A stretch of 64,000 bases of DNA from NCBI GenBank assembly GCA_013399895.1, contig VXBA01001826.1:3698236-3762235 (forward strand), written 5' to 3'. The first letter of the stretch is position 1, and the number at the start of each line of letters is the position of its first letter. The notes beneath the pieces were generated by a model. The model had not been told where the DNA came from, ran no database searches, and saw only the letters and a program-made list of their open reading frames with translations. Source of the stretch: Serilophus lunatus (lineage: Eukaryota > Chordata > Aves > Passeriformes > Eurylaimidae). Positions 50,237 through 62,023 of this stretch are shown in pieces. The position numbers and the translations under genes are program-made.

Positions 50237-52119
50237 ATACAGGGAATAGCCAGATAATTACCACTGACTTAATAGATCTGGGGACAATAAAGCCATTGTA
50301 TGGGCATTGGCTTGACTCAGATCCTAGCAAAACTTTGGAGTAGCATAGAGATCCTTTGGATCTGGAGAGAGATCTTGATTAAAAATAACTAGAGCGGATT
50401 ATTTTATATATATTATATAGTATATATTTTTATGTATTTTATATATTTTAATAGATTTTTATATCCATATTATATATAAGGAAATTATTTGGCATAGCCA
50501 AGGTCACTAAAGGAGCACTACCTCTGCTTCTAATGAGAAATTAGAAAACTAAACACAGTAACTGAAGAACTGGGAGAGAAATCTTATTTATATATGAGTT
50601 CCATAAACTGTAAAATATAAATATAAATTTTTATATTTACATATGACCTATATAAGAATAATATAACAATTTTTACTAAATAGAATAATTATCATATTAG
50701 TAGATTATTATATATTTATTAATAACATATTATTTTATATATTAGTATCATTATTATTATCACTCTATTTAGCAATTCTACTGAACCTGTTCTCCCGAGC
50801 TGGGAGTTACCTGCTCAGCCAACCAACTCCAGGAGGGGAAAAAGAAAACAAAAGCATTTTCCACAGTGAAGCAGAAGATTTAGAAGGATTCAGCTCCTAG
50901 AAATGGAAAAAAGACAAATTTAGAGTAGTGAATTACCAGACATATTATCTCTCGGTTTAACTGAGACTTAAAGACTGACACCCACGAGGGTCTGCTGAGG
51001 CCAATGGGTTCATTCCAGCTTTGTTTCCTCATGGATATTTAGCAGCACATTGTTTATCCAGTCCCGTTCTGGGGATTTCAGGCTACTTTCTCAAGGGTCT
51101 TCTAAACCACCAGTTCAACAGCCACTTCTGAGTGCACCGTAAACACAGCAAGGAGCACAACTGCTCTGTTACAAGAACCACATCCTTCATCCTGACCACT
51201 GCAAACAGGCAGAACAATTATTGCTTCCTGATGCCTTTTTCACTTGGGCAGAACAACAGCTCCCTTCAGTCAGAGCTGCTTCTTTTGACATTGTTTCTGT
51301 TTAATATTTCTATAATTAGTCTGGGTCTAGCTTTAAAATGGCCTTCATCCTCAGCTGGGGCATCTGACATCTGTATGGAAGGTGAGACAAGGATCCAACC
51401 CCTGGCTTTATTTGCACATCACACTGGCCAGCACCCAAGAGGGTGTGGTTTTGTCTGGGTTTTGTGCTGCTTTGTTTGAATCTCTGTTAGTTTTGAATAT
51501 GACAAGTGGCAGAGCAGAGTGGCTGACAGACACATATCTAATTCATTCCTGAATATCCCTGACTTTGGAGACTGAATAATTATCTGCTTGCAGTGCTTTC
51601 CAGCCCTTGCACCTCATCTCAACCTTTTCACCTGTGATTCAAACCTCTTCTCATTGTCCCGTGCAGCCTGAACAAACACCATGGCATCTGAGCAGGGATG
51701 GCTCCAAATGGGCAATAGGATGGAGGAAAGCAAGAAGTGTCATTTATCTTGAGTTATAGTAACTGTAATGGACAAGTTTTTCTTATAAAAGGACTCTTCC
51801 TTTTCAGTCTGAACATGGTTATCTCTAACCCCCAGAGAGTCCTGGCTCCCACCTGCCACAAAGAGTGATCCTCACCCCTTTTCTCCTGAAATTTGAGCTC
51901 TGATGGCACACCTGAAGATCCTTGAGATGGGAATATGTTTTCTCCATGTTCAGCCCACCCAAGCAGCTCGAGCAGTTTTGGTCTGAACAGTCTGATATAG
52001 TTTTGATGAGAGAAAACCATACAGAGGGTGGTTTGAAAGAGTCTGTGCTGATCTGTGATACACACACAGAGTTAAACTGTACTGCCTTTATATGGATCCA
52101 CAGAATTATCTGTGCTGTG
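50237..52119. other. Non-coding DNA including an AT-rich block
   Basis: No exon recognised. Contains the AT-rich block listed separately. Confidence 0.4.
50398..50765. repeat. AT-rich block with TATATA/TTATTA words
   Basis: About 370 bases composed largely of ATATAT, TATTTT and TTATTA words with little G or C. Likely decayed microsatellite. It could be easily melted DNA, but nothing marks it as an origin. Confidence 0.7.
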
Positions 52120-52290
52120 CAGTGACTGAGCACTGGAACAGAGACCAGAGAGGGTGTGGAGTCTCCCTCACTGGGGATATTCCAGAACCATCTGGACACA
52201 ATCCTGTGCCATGTGCTCTGGGATGGCCCTGCTGGAGCAGAGGTGGGACCAAGATGCCCCACTGTGGTTCCTTCCCTCCTGAACCAGTGT
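52120..52290 (+). mobile_element. CR1 LINE 3'-end fragment ('tgtgctctgggatg' type)
   Basis: 'gtgtggagtctccctcactg', 'gatattccagaaccatctgg' and 'ctgtgccatgtgctctggga', then 'ccccactgtggttccttccc'. A different CR1 subfamily from most others here; the attctgtg tail is not visible. Confidence 0.85.
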
Positions 52291-52835
52291 GTGAATAATA
52301 CACCTGTAAATAATACATCTGTAAATTGGGGGGGATAAATATATACAAGCCCAATTATGGCTGTCAGTGCATATTCCTGCACATGGCAGATCTTTTTAGG
52401 TTGGCTGTGGACCTTGTTTGGTTTTTGCACTGCTTTGTAGTCATCAAGAACCCTCAAGAAGTTGCAGGTCATAGGAAGGGTTGATGCAATGAAAACTAAC
52501 TAACTGCATCTGTGTGTGTCAGACACAGGTGAAGAAAAGAGTCAAATTTCTTCCATTAATCAAATTAAGAGTGTTCTTCACAGGAATAGGTTGTAGAGGA
52601 TACCATCAGTGTCACATTGATGTGTTTGTGATACATTCCATGCTGTGAGGCTTTCAAAGGTATGAGAGCTGGAAAGGCTCCTGCTGCAGTTGACAAAATG
52701 TGTGTTGTCCCACATTTGAGAACATCACCCATCCAGAATCTGGGCACTGTGTCCTCCCAGGATTGAGGACTGCCTTCCACCAGGTTTGGATCACTCCATT
52801 CCTCCAGTGTTTGGTGGTTGAATCCAAGTCCTCCA
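52291..52835. other. Non-coding DNA between two CR1 fragments
   Basis: Nothing recognised. Confidence 0.4.
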
Positions 52836-53024
52836 GGATGTGAGGGCAGTGGAGCCCTGGCACAGGGTGCCCAGAGAAGCTGTGGCTGCCCCATCCCTGG
52901 AGGTGTCCAAGGCCAGGCTGGAGCCACCTGGGACAGTGGGAGGTGTCCCTGCCCATGGCAGGGAGTGGAAGTGGATGAGCTTTAAGTTCCCTTCCAATCC
53001 AAACCAATCTGGGATTCCATGAAC
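52836..53024 (+). mobile_element. CR1 LINE 3'-end fragment with extended tail
   Basis: 'gagccctggcacagggtgcc', 'agaagctgtggctgcccc', 'tggcagggagtggaagtgga' and 'ttcccttccaatccaaacca', with the tail gggattccatgaa. About 100 bases beyond the normal CR1 end (53025-53125) resemble the sequence after the CR1 copy at 63.1 kb. Confidence 0.9.
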
Positions 53025-53127
53025 TGAGTTTACTACAGAGATGGAACATCACCTTCCTTTTTCAAAAAAAGAGAGGGAATTTTGAAAAAAAATTCAGAAG
53101 TTTCAAAAGCTCATTTTACTCTTATTG

Positions 53128-53199
53128 AAAATACAATAAAAATACAATAAAAATACAATAAAAATACAATAAAAATACAATAAAAATACAATAAAAATA
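53128..53199. repeat. 11-bp minisatellite, six units (aaaaatacaat)
   Basis: tacaat recurs every 11 bases at 53132, 53143, 53154, 53165, 53176 and 53187. Perfect units, lying directly downstream of the CR1 copy and its extended tail. Confidence 0.95.
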
Positions 53200-55824
53200 G
53201 TTGGATGCAATCAAAGAAATGGGAAAAATGTGTATGTTAGTAAGATACATTTATAACTGTGCATTACATGTAATAACAATGTGTAAATATCCAGCAATCC
53301 TCAAAAAATATTCAATTCTAGGCATAGAACCAGGCCCTTTTGCCTGATAATATTCAGGTTTACCACAGGTGTCAATAAAATGTTCTCACATTTGCAACCA
53401 ACATGTGTGAGGGAATGAAAGCCTTCACCACATTAAGTCCTGTCAGGTGTATAAAAAACAGAGTGTAAAGGACATGTTTTGGTTACAAATACTCTTCTTA
53501 ATATGCCCTAGAATTGAATTTGCTTTGTTCACAGCTGCATCAGATTCTCACTCTTGGTCATGCTGTGAACAATGCAGCCAATTCTCCTTCTACCATTTGA
53601 AATCCAGAAGGCACTAACTTCAGAATTTTTTGCTCTCAAGCTTAAGTGTTTGAACTTGGCCTCTGCACTGTTGCATCTCACACGGTTTCACTGCTTCATT
53701 CCTCAGATTACCCAGCTGGAGATGCTGAGGACAAGGGAGGAAAACAATAAAAGAGGGCAAAGAAAGGCAAGAGAAATTTTTCTAAAGGGAATTCTGTGTC
53801 AAAAGCATCAGGGCACAGTGGATTGCTGAAAATAAAAGAAAACAATATGTAGGAGCAGAAAATCGAAAGACAAAGAGCAAGAAGGGTAGATTGATTGAGT
53901 TCAGTAAGTTAACGATAAAAAGATAAAGATAAAATTGCAGAGAAACAACATATTGCATCAAACACTAGTGACTATCTACAGACAACTGTACAACAAATAA
54001 CAATTCACTTTAGTGAACTGATTGTGGGGTTGCCAGAGAGAAACCATAGAAAAGACAGTGCCCCTTGGGCTGGGTCCCTGCACCTGGGAATGACCAAAAA
54101 AATTGCACAGAAGATCAGAGAGAAGAGTCTGGAAGGAAGAACCAAAGGAATGAGAATGAGCTGAGAGAAGCCCTCCAATGCCACTTTCCAGTTTGACTTT
54201 GGTCAATAGTGTGTTATACACTTGTTTTCAATTTAAAGGTGAAAAGAAGCAGAAATTGGGATGTAACACACTGGAAATTTGAATCCTAGGAATTCATGTC
54301 ATTTTTTTGTTTAAAAGCAAGCTAAGATTGCACCACTTCATACAGGTGAATAGGGGTTTAAACCCATTTGGTAGAAGGGGAAAGCTGAGTTCTTGCAGTT
54401 CCCTGGTCACAGCAGGGAGGATCTTGGTGTCCTGCTGTCCCACCACGCTCCCAGTGAGGGTCTCACACAGGCAGCAGGAACATGGGCCTGTCTGGAGAGA
54501 TGGATTAAATCCAGGAGTGAAAGGGATGTAACCACTTGCACCTCTGCCTCCAGGGTCATTCCTGGAAAGCCTGAGGGAAAATATGTTGGCTGGGGGGGAA
54601 ACTTAGCTGGTAGCATTAAGTAGAGGCATTAGAGGAAAACTGTAAAAATAACCTCAACTATTGCACTTAAAATAAAAAAATATTTGGACCCAAGTTTTTT
54701 TAAAGCTTGAAAAAGTTGCTTTTCAGCTACAGACATGACAATTTTCCTAGATAGTCCATGGATCAGTGTTTAAACACACTGAGTTTATATTCAGTGCCAG
54801 GCACCACAACTGTGTGCTTTGCATTTTATTAAAACAAGCCAAAATACAAAGGTAGACCATGAAATAATGAATGAAGTATGAGACTGGAATGCTCTTGAAC
54901 ATGGAACCTGCTTTCATGAAATCCTGAGATCAGAAAAGTGAAGTCAGAATGAAAGACACCCAGTAATAAGTACACAAATGGGAGAATCCAATAGTGGCAT
55001 TTACCCTGGGTCTTGAATAACACAAAACAGATATTAGGGGGATAATCAATAAACTTGACTCACAGAGAAGAAATCGTGTTCAGAACAAACCCAACAGCTA
55101 TTATGTTTTGTGCAAAGGCATTTGTGTAATGGTTCTTGTAGTCATGCACCTGGGATCCAGACAAAGGTTAATCTGAATCCCTTATTCAGTGTCAAAACTC
55201 ACTGGTAAGTGGAATTTGCAATTCATTCGTGGCTTCCAGAACAGCTGAGTTTGGTAGAACTGGAATGCTGGAGTAACTATAAATCAAGTGATTTGAAACA
55301 AAGAAATACAAACCCTGCAGAGATATGTTTGCAAGCAGATGCAAACAGAAGGACTGGCAGCAGCCATGAAAGTTCTCTCCAGGCAATGTAGTGGTATTTA
55401 TTATACTGCATCTCACTGTGCTGAAGAAAAGAACAAAATTGGGAGTGTTTTGAGGATTTACTATTATGGTCAGTAGCAGATGGGAATATATGGGATATTT
55501 CCCTAAGGGAAAAACCATTTATGATGACCCTGCACTGGAGATCAAGTGGAGGGGAAGAACACCTCCCTTGCCGAGAAAGACTCTTCCTCTGTTGCCATCA
55601 TGGGTGATGCATTATCACCTGGCCAGGTCCCTGAAGCTGAAAAAGATAAGAAAACATTTGGAAACTGAACCTCATGGGTGGTCCCAGAGAAACCCTTTGC
55701 CTCAGTCTTAGGGCAGGCTGGATGAAACAATCTGTGTGGGTCCTCCCCCACCAACAACTGCCCAAGTTGTACTCAAGGTAAATATTAATAGATTTGAATG
55801 CTGAGGGAAACATATTGCCTGATG
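53200..55824. other. Non-coding DNA, putative intron
   Basis: No exon or transposon recognised. Confidence 0.4.
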
Positions 55825-55980
55825 TAGAATCACAGAATAGATTGGTTTAGGTTGAAAAGGGCCTTCAAAATTATCTTGTTCCAACCCCACTCCCATGGGC
55901 AGGAATGCCTCTCACTAGCCCAGGGTGCTCAGGGCCCCATCCTACCTGACTTTGAACACTTCCAGGGATGGGACATCCAT
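55825..55980 (-). mobile_element. CR1 LINE 3'-end fragment, antisense
   Basis: Starts with the complemented tail 'tagaatcacagaatagattg', then 'gttccaaccccactcccatg', 'cagggtgctcagggccccat' and 'cacttccagggatgggacat'. Confidence 0.9.
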
Positions 55981-58275
55981 GTACTTGAGAAACCAGAAAT
56001 TCCTGGCTTTGTTCTTTTGGATGTTCTCAAGAATTTGCCTTTTGCTGTTCCATTTGAAAAGCATGAAAATTTGATCCTCAAATGGTCTGAGGACTCACAG
56101 ACCAGAACACAGCAGAGGAACAGAAACGTGCTGCTATTCTCCTTCTCATGCTTCCAAGGGCCCACCTCAGCCCAGGAGGCAAAAGCCCACCACAGCCCAG
56201 CTGGAGCTGAGCTTGTGTGGGCTTCTCCTTTCTGCAGAGCAGTGTTTTGATGACCCTGCCAGCGTTAAGCTCTCACTCAACTTTCCTCATCTTTCAATTG
56301 CCAAGCAAGGGCAGATGTGGGGTGTGTGGGTGAGGATGGCAAAGAGGATGTCCAGGGGAGCGTGGGGAGGGGATTGAGAAATTCAGGTGCCCATCCAAAC
56401 AAGAAAAACCACCCTGCAAGGTTTGGCCCTGTCATCATTCTCCCAGAAGCTCAGAGCTGTATGGCAGGTCTGGACCAAGAAAGGAGTACTAAGATTATCA
56501 GCCCATTTCCCCAACACTGAATGAAACAACTGAAATTCAATGAGATTCAGGTCAGGCTCCAAACAGAGCCTCCAGATTTGTTCCATGGGGAGACCTTTAC
56601 TTGCATCAATTTTTATTTAAATTATTTTGTCGTTTTAGGATGAGTAGCTGCTATTTCTTTGTATTTACTCATCTGTTTTCACATCTTGACAATGCCTTTA
56701 AAGCCTTAAACAGCCCCTATCTTTGCTGTGCATTCTGTGCAGTCAATCCTAACCTGCTGCTAGGAAACTTCTATGGCAAAGGAGCTCCTGTGGCTGGGGC
56801 CAGCACTGGTGATTCCCATTTGCCCCTTAACACCCCATTTCCCTTTCTACTGCTATTCCTTTGCTGAAACATGATGGTTGAGGTGGGATTGCTCTGGAAA
56901 CTGGATAGCACAGGTCTATGTGCCCCCTTGGAAGATCCCCAGCCAACCTATTAACCTCTACATTAATTTTCTAACTTCTTCAGTCTCTCACCATTTTAAA
57001 AGATCAACATCTTTCAAGGAATCCACTAATTCTTGCTTTGTTCCTTGCATTCCCTCTTTTCCTGTTGTATCCTATGTTTTAGTGGGCATGGTGGTGATCA
57101 GCCAGGGGTTGGAATTGATTCTGTGAGCCTTTTCAAAGCAGGGGCTCAGCAGCAGAGTGTAGATGAAGATTTTTCAGCAAGTGCTGCAACAGAGTTTTCT
57201 GCATAGGTCTTTATTCAGCAACTGTAGCTTCTCATTTTCCTAAGCAGCTGTTTTAGGCTCTTTATAATGCTACTGGTTTATTTATGATTTGGTCCAAGTT
57301 TGACAAACCTTCTGAGAAAACTTCTACTTGACCCTTCCAGTATTGATGGCAGACTTTTTGGATTAATGTCTCACACTCTTCACTCCATTGTTGGAAGAAG
57401 ATAAATCTCTAAACAGCATGAAATCAGCGGTGACAAGAAATGAGTTCCCCTCAAAAGTGTTGAATATTCAGGATGTTTCTGGGAGAAATCAAATTTCCTT
57501 GAAGACATCACAGAAAGTTGATTAAAGAGACAAAAAAGCTGGTTCCCATCATCTGACATTTTCCAAATTTACATTCAGAAAGAATATTTTGGAAAGCCAA
57601 CCTTTAGGGTAAGGCTTAAAATACCTTTTTTTCCATATGAAATATAACAAGCCAAATCAGAGAGGAAATGGCACAGAGAAGGGCACGACCTACCCTGATG
57701 ACAGACAACAAAACTTTCAAATGTCTGCCTTTGTTTTGGTTTTAAATATAATTCCCTTTAAGTGTCATTCCCTTAACAACTAAGGCCACATCCATATGTT
57801 AACTATTTCCATAAATAATCTGCAGCTAAAATTCAGTGGTTAAATTTCAGTGCTGGGAAGACTAACTCCCCATAACCAAAAATTCAGTAATCATATGGTT
57901 AATTCAATAATCATCCTCATACATTTTAGTTTCATTAAAGAAATTAATTGGAACCTTCCCAAGATACTACTATTGAAGAAATTTACTTCTTCATTGTTAG
58001 GAGCTCAAAAGGAAAAAAAATTCTTTTAAATCTAAATGTTCAGAGACAACCAGATGTGAATCTTGCTGGATGTAAGGAAAATAGTTTGACTGTTTCAATC
58101 AGCCTCTGATGAGTTCCAGTAGGAAAATTAGGAAAATAATGAGCAAAATGGAAAGGTAAACCTCTCTTTAATGCCATGAAAAAAATCCCAAACAACCAAA
58201 ACAAAAACAAAAACAAAAACAAAAACCTAGGGCAAGGGAGTTGTAATATGATGCAAAATGTGAAACCCGTGATTA
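55981..58275. other. Non-coding DNA, putative intron
   Basis: No exon recognised. The only repeat is the CAAAAA array at its right end. Confidence 0.4.
58196..58226. repeat. (CAAAAA)n short array
   Basis: About five hexamer units, adjacent to an antisense CR1 fragment. Confidence 0.85.
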
Positions 58276-58417
58276 ATCATCGAATCATAAAATATCCTGA
58301 GGTGGGAGTGGCCCCCAAGCATCATCCAGTACACCTCCTGGCCCTGCACAGCCACCCCAACAATCCCTGCCCCTGAGTGCATTGCCCAAACACTCCTGGA
58401 GCTCTGGCTTGGGGCTC
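58276..58417 (-). mobile_element. CR1 LINE 3'-end fragment, antisense
   Basis: 'atcatcgaatcataaaatat', 'tggccctgcacagccacccc', 'caacaatccctgcccctgag' and 'cactcctggagctctggctt'. Same subfamily as the copy at 20.9-21.2 kb. Confidence 0.88.
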
Positions 58418-59131
58418 TATAAAGCTTTCTACTCATCTTCACTTTTGATTCCTCTTTCCCCTCTCCATGAACTCAGCTGCACACACAGCCCACCCTGCTC
58501 CAAGGAGCAGGACCTTCCCAGCCAGCTGAGAACAGTTTTCAGATCAAATATTCACCAATATATGAATTTTCTGTTTCAAACAGTCACTTGAAGGCTGTAC
58601 AATTCCTACCACCCAAGTGCTCCTGGCTAAGAACCCCCATGTGTACAAGGATTCAAATCAACCTGTGCAGCCAGGTTTGCATTTCCACCCCAGCAAACAT
58701 TCAGATGTCACTGTTTGAAGTGAACAGATGCAAGCTGTAAAATGTTCCTGTTTGCTCAGACTCAACCACATTCATTGGCAATTTCACTGAGAGAAACACA
58801 AGGAAGTCCAAGGGAAGCAACATTTTTGGGGTGGGAGCTCATTTGAACAGTCCATTGGGGGCAGACCAAAGTGGGCTCCATCAGGCATTTTTGTGCCAGC
58901 CCACACTCCTGGTGGGCAGCACATGTTGATCTGAACATCACACGTGTGTTAGGCAGCAGATCCTGCAACCAGGCAAAAACGTTGCTTAAAAGAAGCAAAA
59001 TCTACAGCACGAACAGCACTATATGCAAAGCAAAACAGCCTCCAGCTCCCAGCTTGCTCTCCTCACTCAGAGGAGTGCAAAGAATTAAGAACCCAAATAT
59101 CTACACCTACCTGCCACAGACAAGCCCTGTG
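58418..59131. other. Non-coding DNA
   Basis: Nothing recognised. Confidence 0.4.
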
Positions 59132-59334
59132 TCATGGGATCTTGGAATAGGCTGGATTGGAAGTGACCTTTAAATGCCATTTAGCCCAACCCCCCTGCCA
59201 TGAGTAGGGGCATCTTCATCTCGACCATGTTGCTCAACTTGACCATGAATATGTCCTGGGATGGGGTGTCACCACCTTTCTGGACAACCTGTGCCAGTGC
59301 TTTACCACCCTCACTGCAAAAAATCCCTTCCTTG
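59132..59334 (-). mobile_element. CR1 LINE 3'-end fragment, antisense
   Basis: 'cttggaataggctggattgg', 'agcccaacccccctgccatg', 'cctgggatggggtgtcacca' and 'caacctgtgccagtgcttta', then 'aaaatcccttcctt'. Diverged. Confidence 0.88.
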
Positions 59335-60302
59335 CATGCCCTTATCTTCAAGAATCAGCAAAGTTTAAATGTTAAGCAGGCTAAGATTTTTAAGTAATAC
59401 ATTTTATTTGTATCTTTGCAAAATATAGACAAGATTTTGGGCACACAAACCATTGCTTATGAATTTTAAGCACATACCCAGAGTACAAAAATCACCGGGA
59501 GTACTCAGGTTGGTAACGTTAGGTACATGAAAAGGAATTCTAATTTTGACCTGAATGGTCATGGTTAGGACCTGAATGGTTTTCTACATATGTGACAGAG
59601 CAGTTGTTAGGAAGCATCAAGAAATCTCAGTGAGGTTTGGGCATCTTTTGTGAAAGGAGATGGGAAAACGCCAATAAAAGAGTATTTCTTCTTAACAGAA
59701 GAAAAAGATTGGGTTAGGATTCTGACTTAGCAAATGTTTTCACATACTTCCATTATACATCAGCAATTGCCACAGGCAAGGGCTGAACTTCTGTAGAAGA
59801 GCTTGCAAGATCAAAGTTTGTAAAGAATGAACACAGACATTCCATCTTCTTTCTGTATTGAATTGCAATAGCTGAAAACTCAAGGCCTCAATTTTATTGG
59901 CACAACAAAAAACCTTGTTTCCTTCAGTTATTGCAATTTTTATTTTCTCCTAAATAAGATGTACTTTCTCCTCTAGTAGGTGATTTGAGATCAAATGAAA
60001 GACTCCTCCCATCTCCTTTTATTAAATTTGAACCAACTACTTCAAAGGAGGCTTTTACGCCATGACTATGACCCAGTTGAGGTCTGAACTTTCACACCAG
60101 CTTTGAACACCACCAGTTGTCTCATTTGAAATACAGAGAGAGCAGCCCTCCCTGCTCAGAAGTTAATTTCCCCCTGTGAGACTCCAACCTCTGATATATC
60201 TATTTCAGTTGCAGCTCATGCAGATATCTAAACCACAAAGGATCCAACATGTGCATCCCTAACCCAATAACCCAATGGAGTCCTAATAGATCTGGGAGCA
60301 AC
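59335..60302. other. Non-coding DNA
   Basis: Nothing recognised. Confidence 0.4.
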
Positions 60303-60690
60303 TCACAGAAACATGGAATGGGTTGGATTGGAAGGGACCTTAAAGCTCATCCACTTCCAACATGGGCAGGGACACCTCCCACTACCCCAAGTTGCTCCAA
60401 CCTGGCCTTGGACACTTCCAGGGATGGGGCAGCCACAGCTTCTCTGGGCACCCTGTGCCAGGGCCTCACTGCCCTCACAGGGAAGATTTTATTCCTAATA
60501 TCTACTTTAAATGTCTCTTAGTTTGAAACCATTCCACCTTGTCCTATGGCTGTCTGCCTGTATAAAACATTGGTCTCCCTCTTTTTTATAAGCCCCTTTA
60601 GGAACTGGAAGAGGCTCTAAGGTCTCCCTGGAGCCTTCTCTTCTTCAGGCTGAACACCCCCAGCTCTCTCAGCCTGGCTCCAGAGCAGAG
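60303..60690 (-). mobile_element. CR1 LINE fragment, antisense, nearly 400 bp
   Basis: The longest antisense copy: complemented tail 'acatggaatgggttggattg', 'acttccagggatggggcagc', 'ttctctgggcaccctgtgcc', 'cattccaccttgtcctatgg' and 'ccctttaggaactggaagag', then 'gagccttctcttcttcaggc'. Confidence 0.93.
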
Positions 60691-61497
60691 CTGAACACCT
60701 CATGGCACAGCTGTAACCACCAATGAAAGCACCATCGATGCACCCAGCACTCATTTGTTACATGAGTGTGACCTGTAGAACAGACAGTTTGAGAACTGAG
60801 CTCCAGCACTCGGAATTAAAAGCATAATATTCACCATCTTACCAGGACCAGTGAGGTCAGCGGGGGCTGTAAACCTGGTGTAGAACAGACTCTGTGCAGC
60901 AGCAGTGATTAGACTGAAGCCCAAACTCTTCATCTTTTAACTTACCAGTAGTGAAGTCATTACAACCAGTTTAATGGCTCAAAACATTTTGCTTCACTCC
61001 CTCTTTTTATTGCTACCAGTAGCTTTTCACTGACAAAGTTACCCATAAATCTGGAGGCTGGCAATGCTGCTGGAAGAAGGTTCCCATAACTCTGACAGGG
61101 TGTAAAACTAAAGCATCTGAGAATAAAAATCAACTTTGAAATACAAGAATCCAAAGGATCTACAGGAGAAAGAGGGGACACGCTCTGTGTGCCCAGTGCT
61201 GCATCGCCAGGGGCTGGCTGGGACAGGGATTGTCTTCTGAGGTGAATGGCCACTCTCTGCTCAGGTTCCTCCATAAATACTCTAAAATCCCATAGACTTT
61301 GTCACGTCCTACAAGTGACTCATTGCATACTAAATCCAAACGCCCACAAACACTTTAGAGCACTTGGGCCTCTCAGAATTTGTGGCTGCGATTTACTGTG
61401 GAGTCGGAGCAGCCACTTCGAGGTTATTTTTAGGAGAAGAAAACTAATGGGAAACACAATTTGTGTTTAATTGTAGTTATTTTTCTATGTTTTCCAG
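60691..61497. other. Non-coding DNA upstream of the coding exons
   Basis: Repeat-free and moderately AT-rich, ending in the pyrimidine-rich tract ttatttttctatgttttccag that precedes the candidate exon below. Confidence 0.4.
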
Positions 61498-61644
61498 CAC
61501 GAATTTGTAACCAAGATTTTCCCAGAGAAATCTGATGAAGTTACTGAGCTTCTGCCCTTGGTCGTACAAAAATCCCTGAGAACTCTCACATCTTATGAAA
61601 AAATAAACCTTTTAAGAGAAGAATCAGGAAAAAAGACCATCTAG
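61498..61644 (+). CDS. Candidate coding exon, 48 codons and stop (uncertain)
   Basis: Behind a very good splice acceptor (pyrimidine tract and cag ending at 61497) a frame stays open for 48 codons before TAG. The peptide has a protein-like mix of charged and hydrophobic residues (for example IFPEKSDEVTELLPLVVQKS) and no low complexity. It has no start codon of its own, so it would need an upstream exon. It could be the last coding exon of another transcript, a poison or alternative exon of the gene whose signal-peptide exon starts 180 bases on, or chance: a 48-codon run is not rare. No poly(A) signal follows closely. I do not recognise the sequence. Confidence 0.3.
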   Translation, partial: HEFVTKIFPEKSDEVTELLPLVVQKSLRTLTSYEKINLLREESGKKTI

Positions 61645-61820
61645 GAGAGCTCTATTTGATCCAGCATTTTTTCCACTCTGACAAATACAATCTTGGTATT
61701 CCAGTACCGGAGACAAAGTGGTGGAAGTAAAAGAATTTGCAAAGTTTTGTTGCTAAAGCTGCATAACATGACAGAAAACCATTGCTGAGATTCATATCCT
61801 TGGGTCTCTTCTGTATCCAG

Positions 61821-62023
61821 GTCTTGGCTGACTTTGGTTTTCGTGACAATGGAATTTTTCCTGCCCACGATGGAAAGGAAGAACCTGTTCCTCAGCCTCC
61901 TGCTCTGCTCCAGCTTGCTCAGAGCTGCTGGTTCCTACATGGTCATCGAAGAGAAGACAGAGTGCAACCTGTCCAGGAGCAGCAAAATGGATCTCTCAGA
62001 TCTCCCGGCCATCTCCATCGTGG
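61821..62023 (+). CDS. Signal-peptide coding exon of an unidentified secreted or membrane protein
   Basis: The exon begins after an acceptor (ctcttctgtatccag, AG at 61819-61820) with 28 bases of 5' UTR. Two in-frame ATGs, 61849 and 61870, both have A at -3 and G at +4. From the second Met the protein shows a typical signal peptide: short charged start (MERKN), hydrophobic core (LFLSLLLCSSLL), then small residues (RAAGS) suited to cleavage. The mature start SYMVIEEKTECNLSRSSK carries one Cys and an N-L-S glycosylation sequon. The exon ends G|GTGAGT at 62023/62024, a consensus donor, in phase 1. I do not recognise the family; later exons lie beyond my recognition or outside the window. It may be the first coding exon of the gene with 5' exons at 36-39 kb. 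Confidence 0.75.

Noticed and set aside
50398..50765. AT-rich block, considered as a replication origin or matrix attachment region
   Set aside because: Composition alone; no motif supports either.
53128..53199. Regularly spaced repeats, considered as a CRISPR-like array
   Set aside because: Units are contiguous 11-mers with no spacers, in a vertebrate genome; a simple minisatellite.
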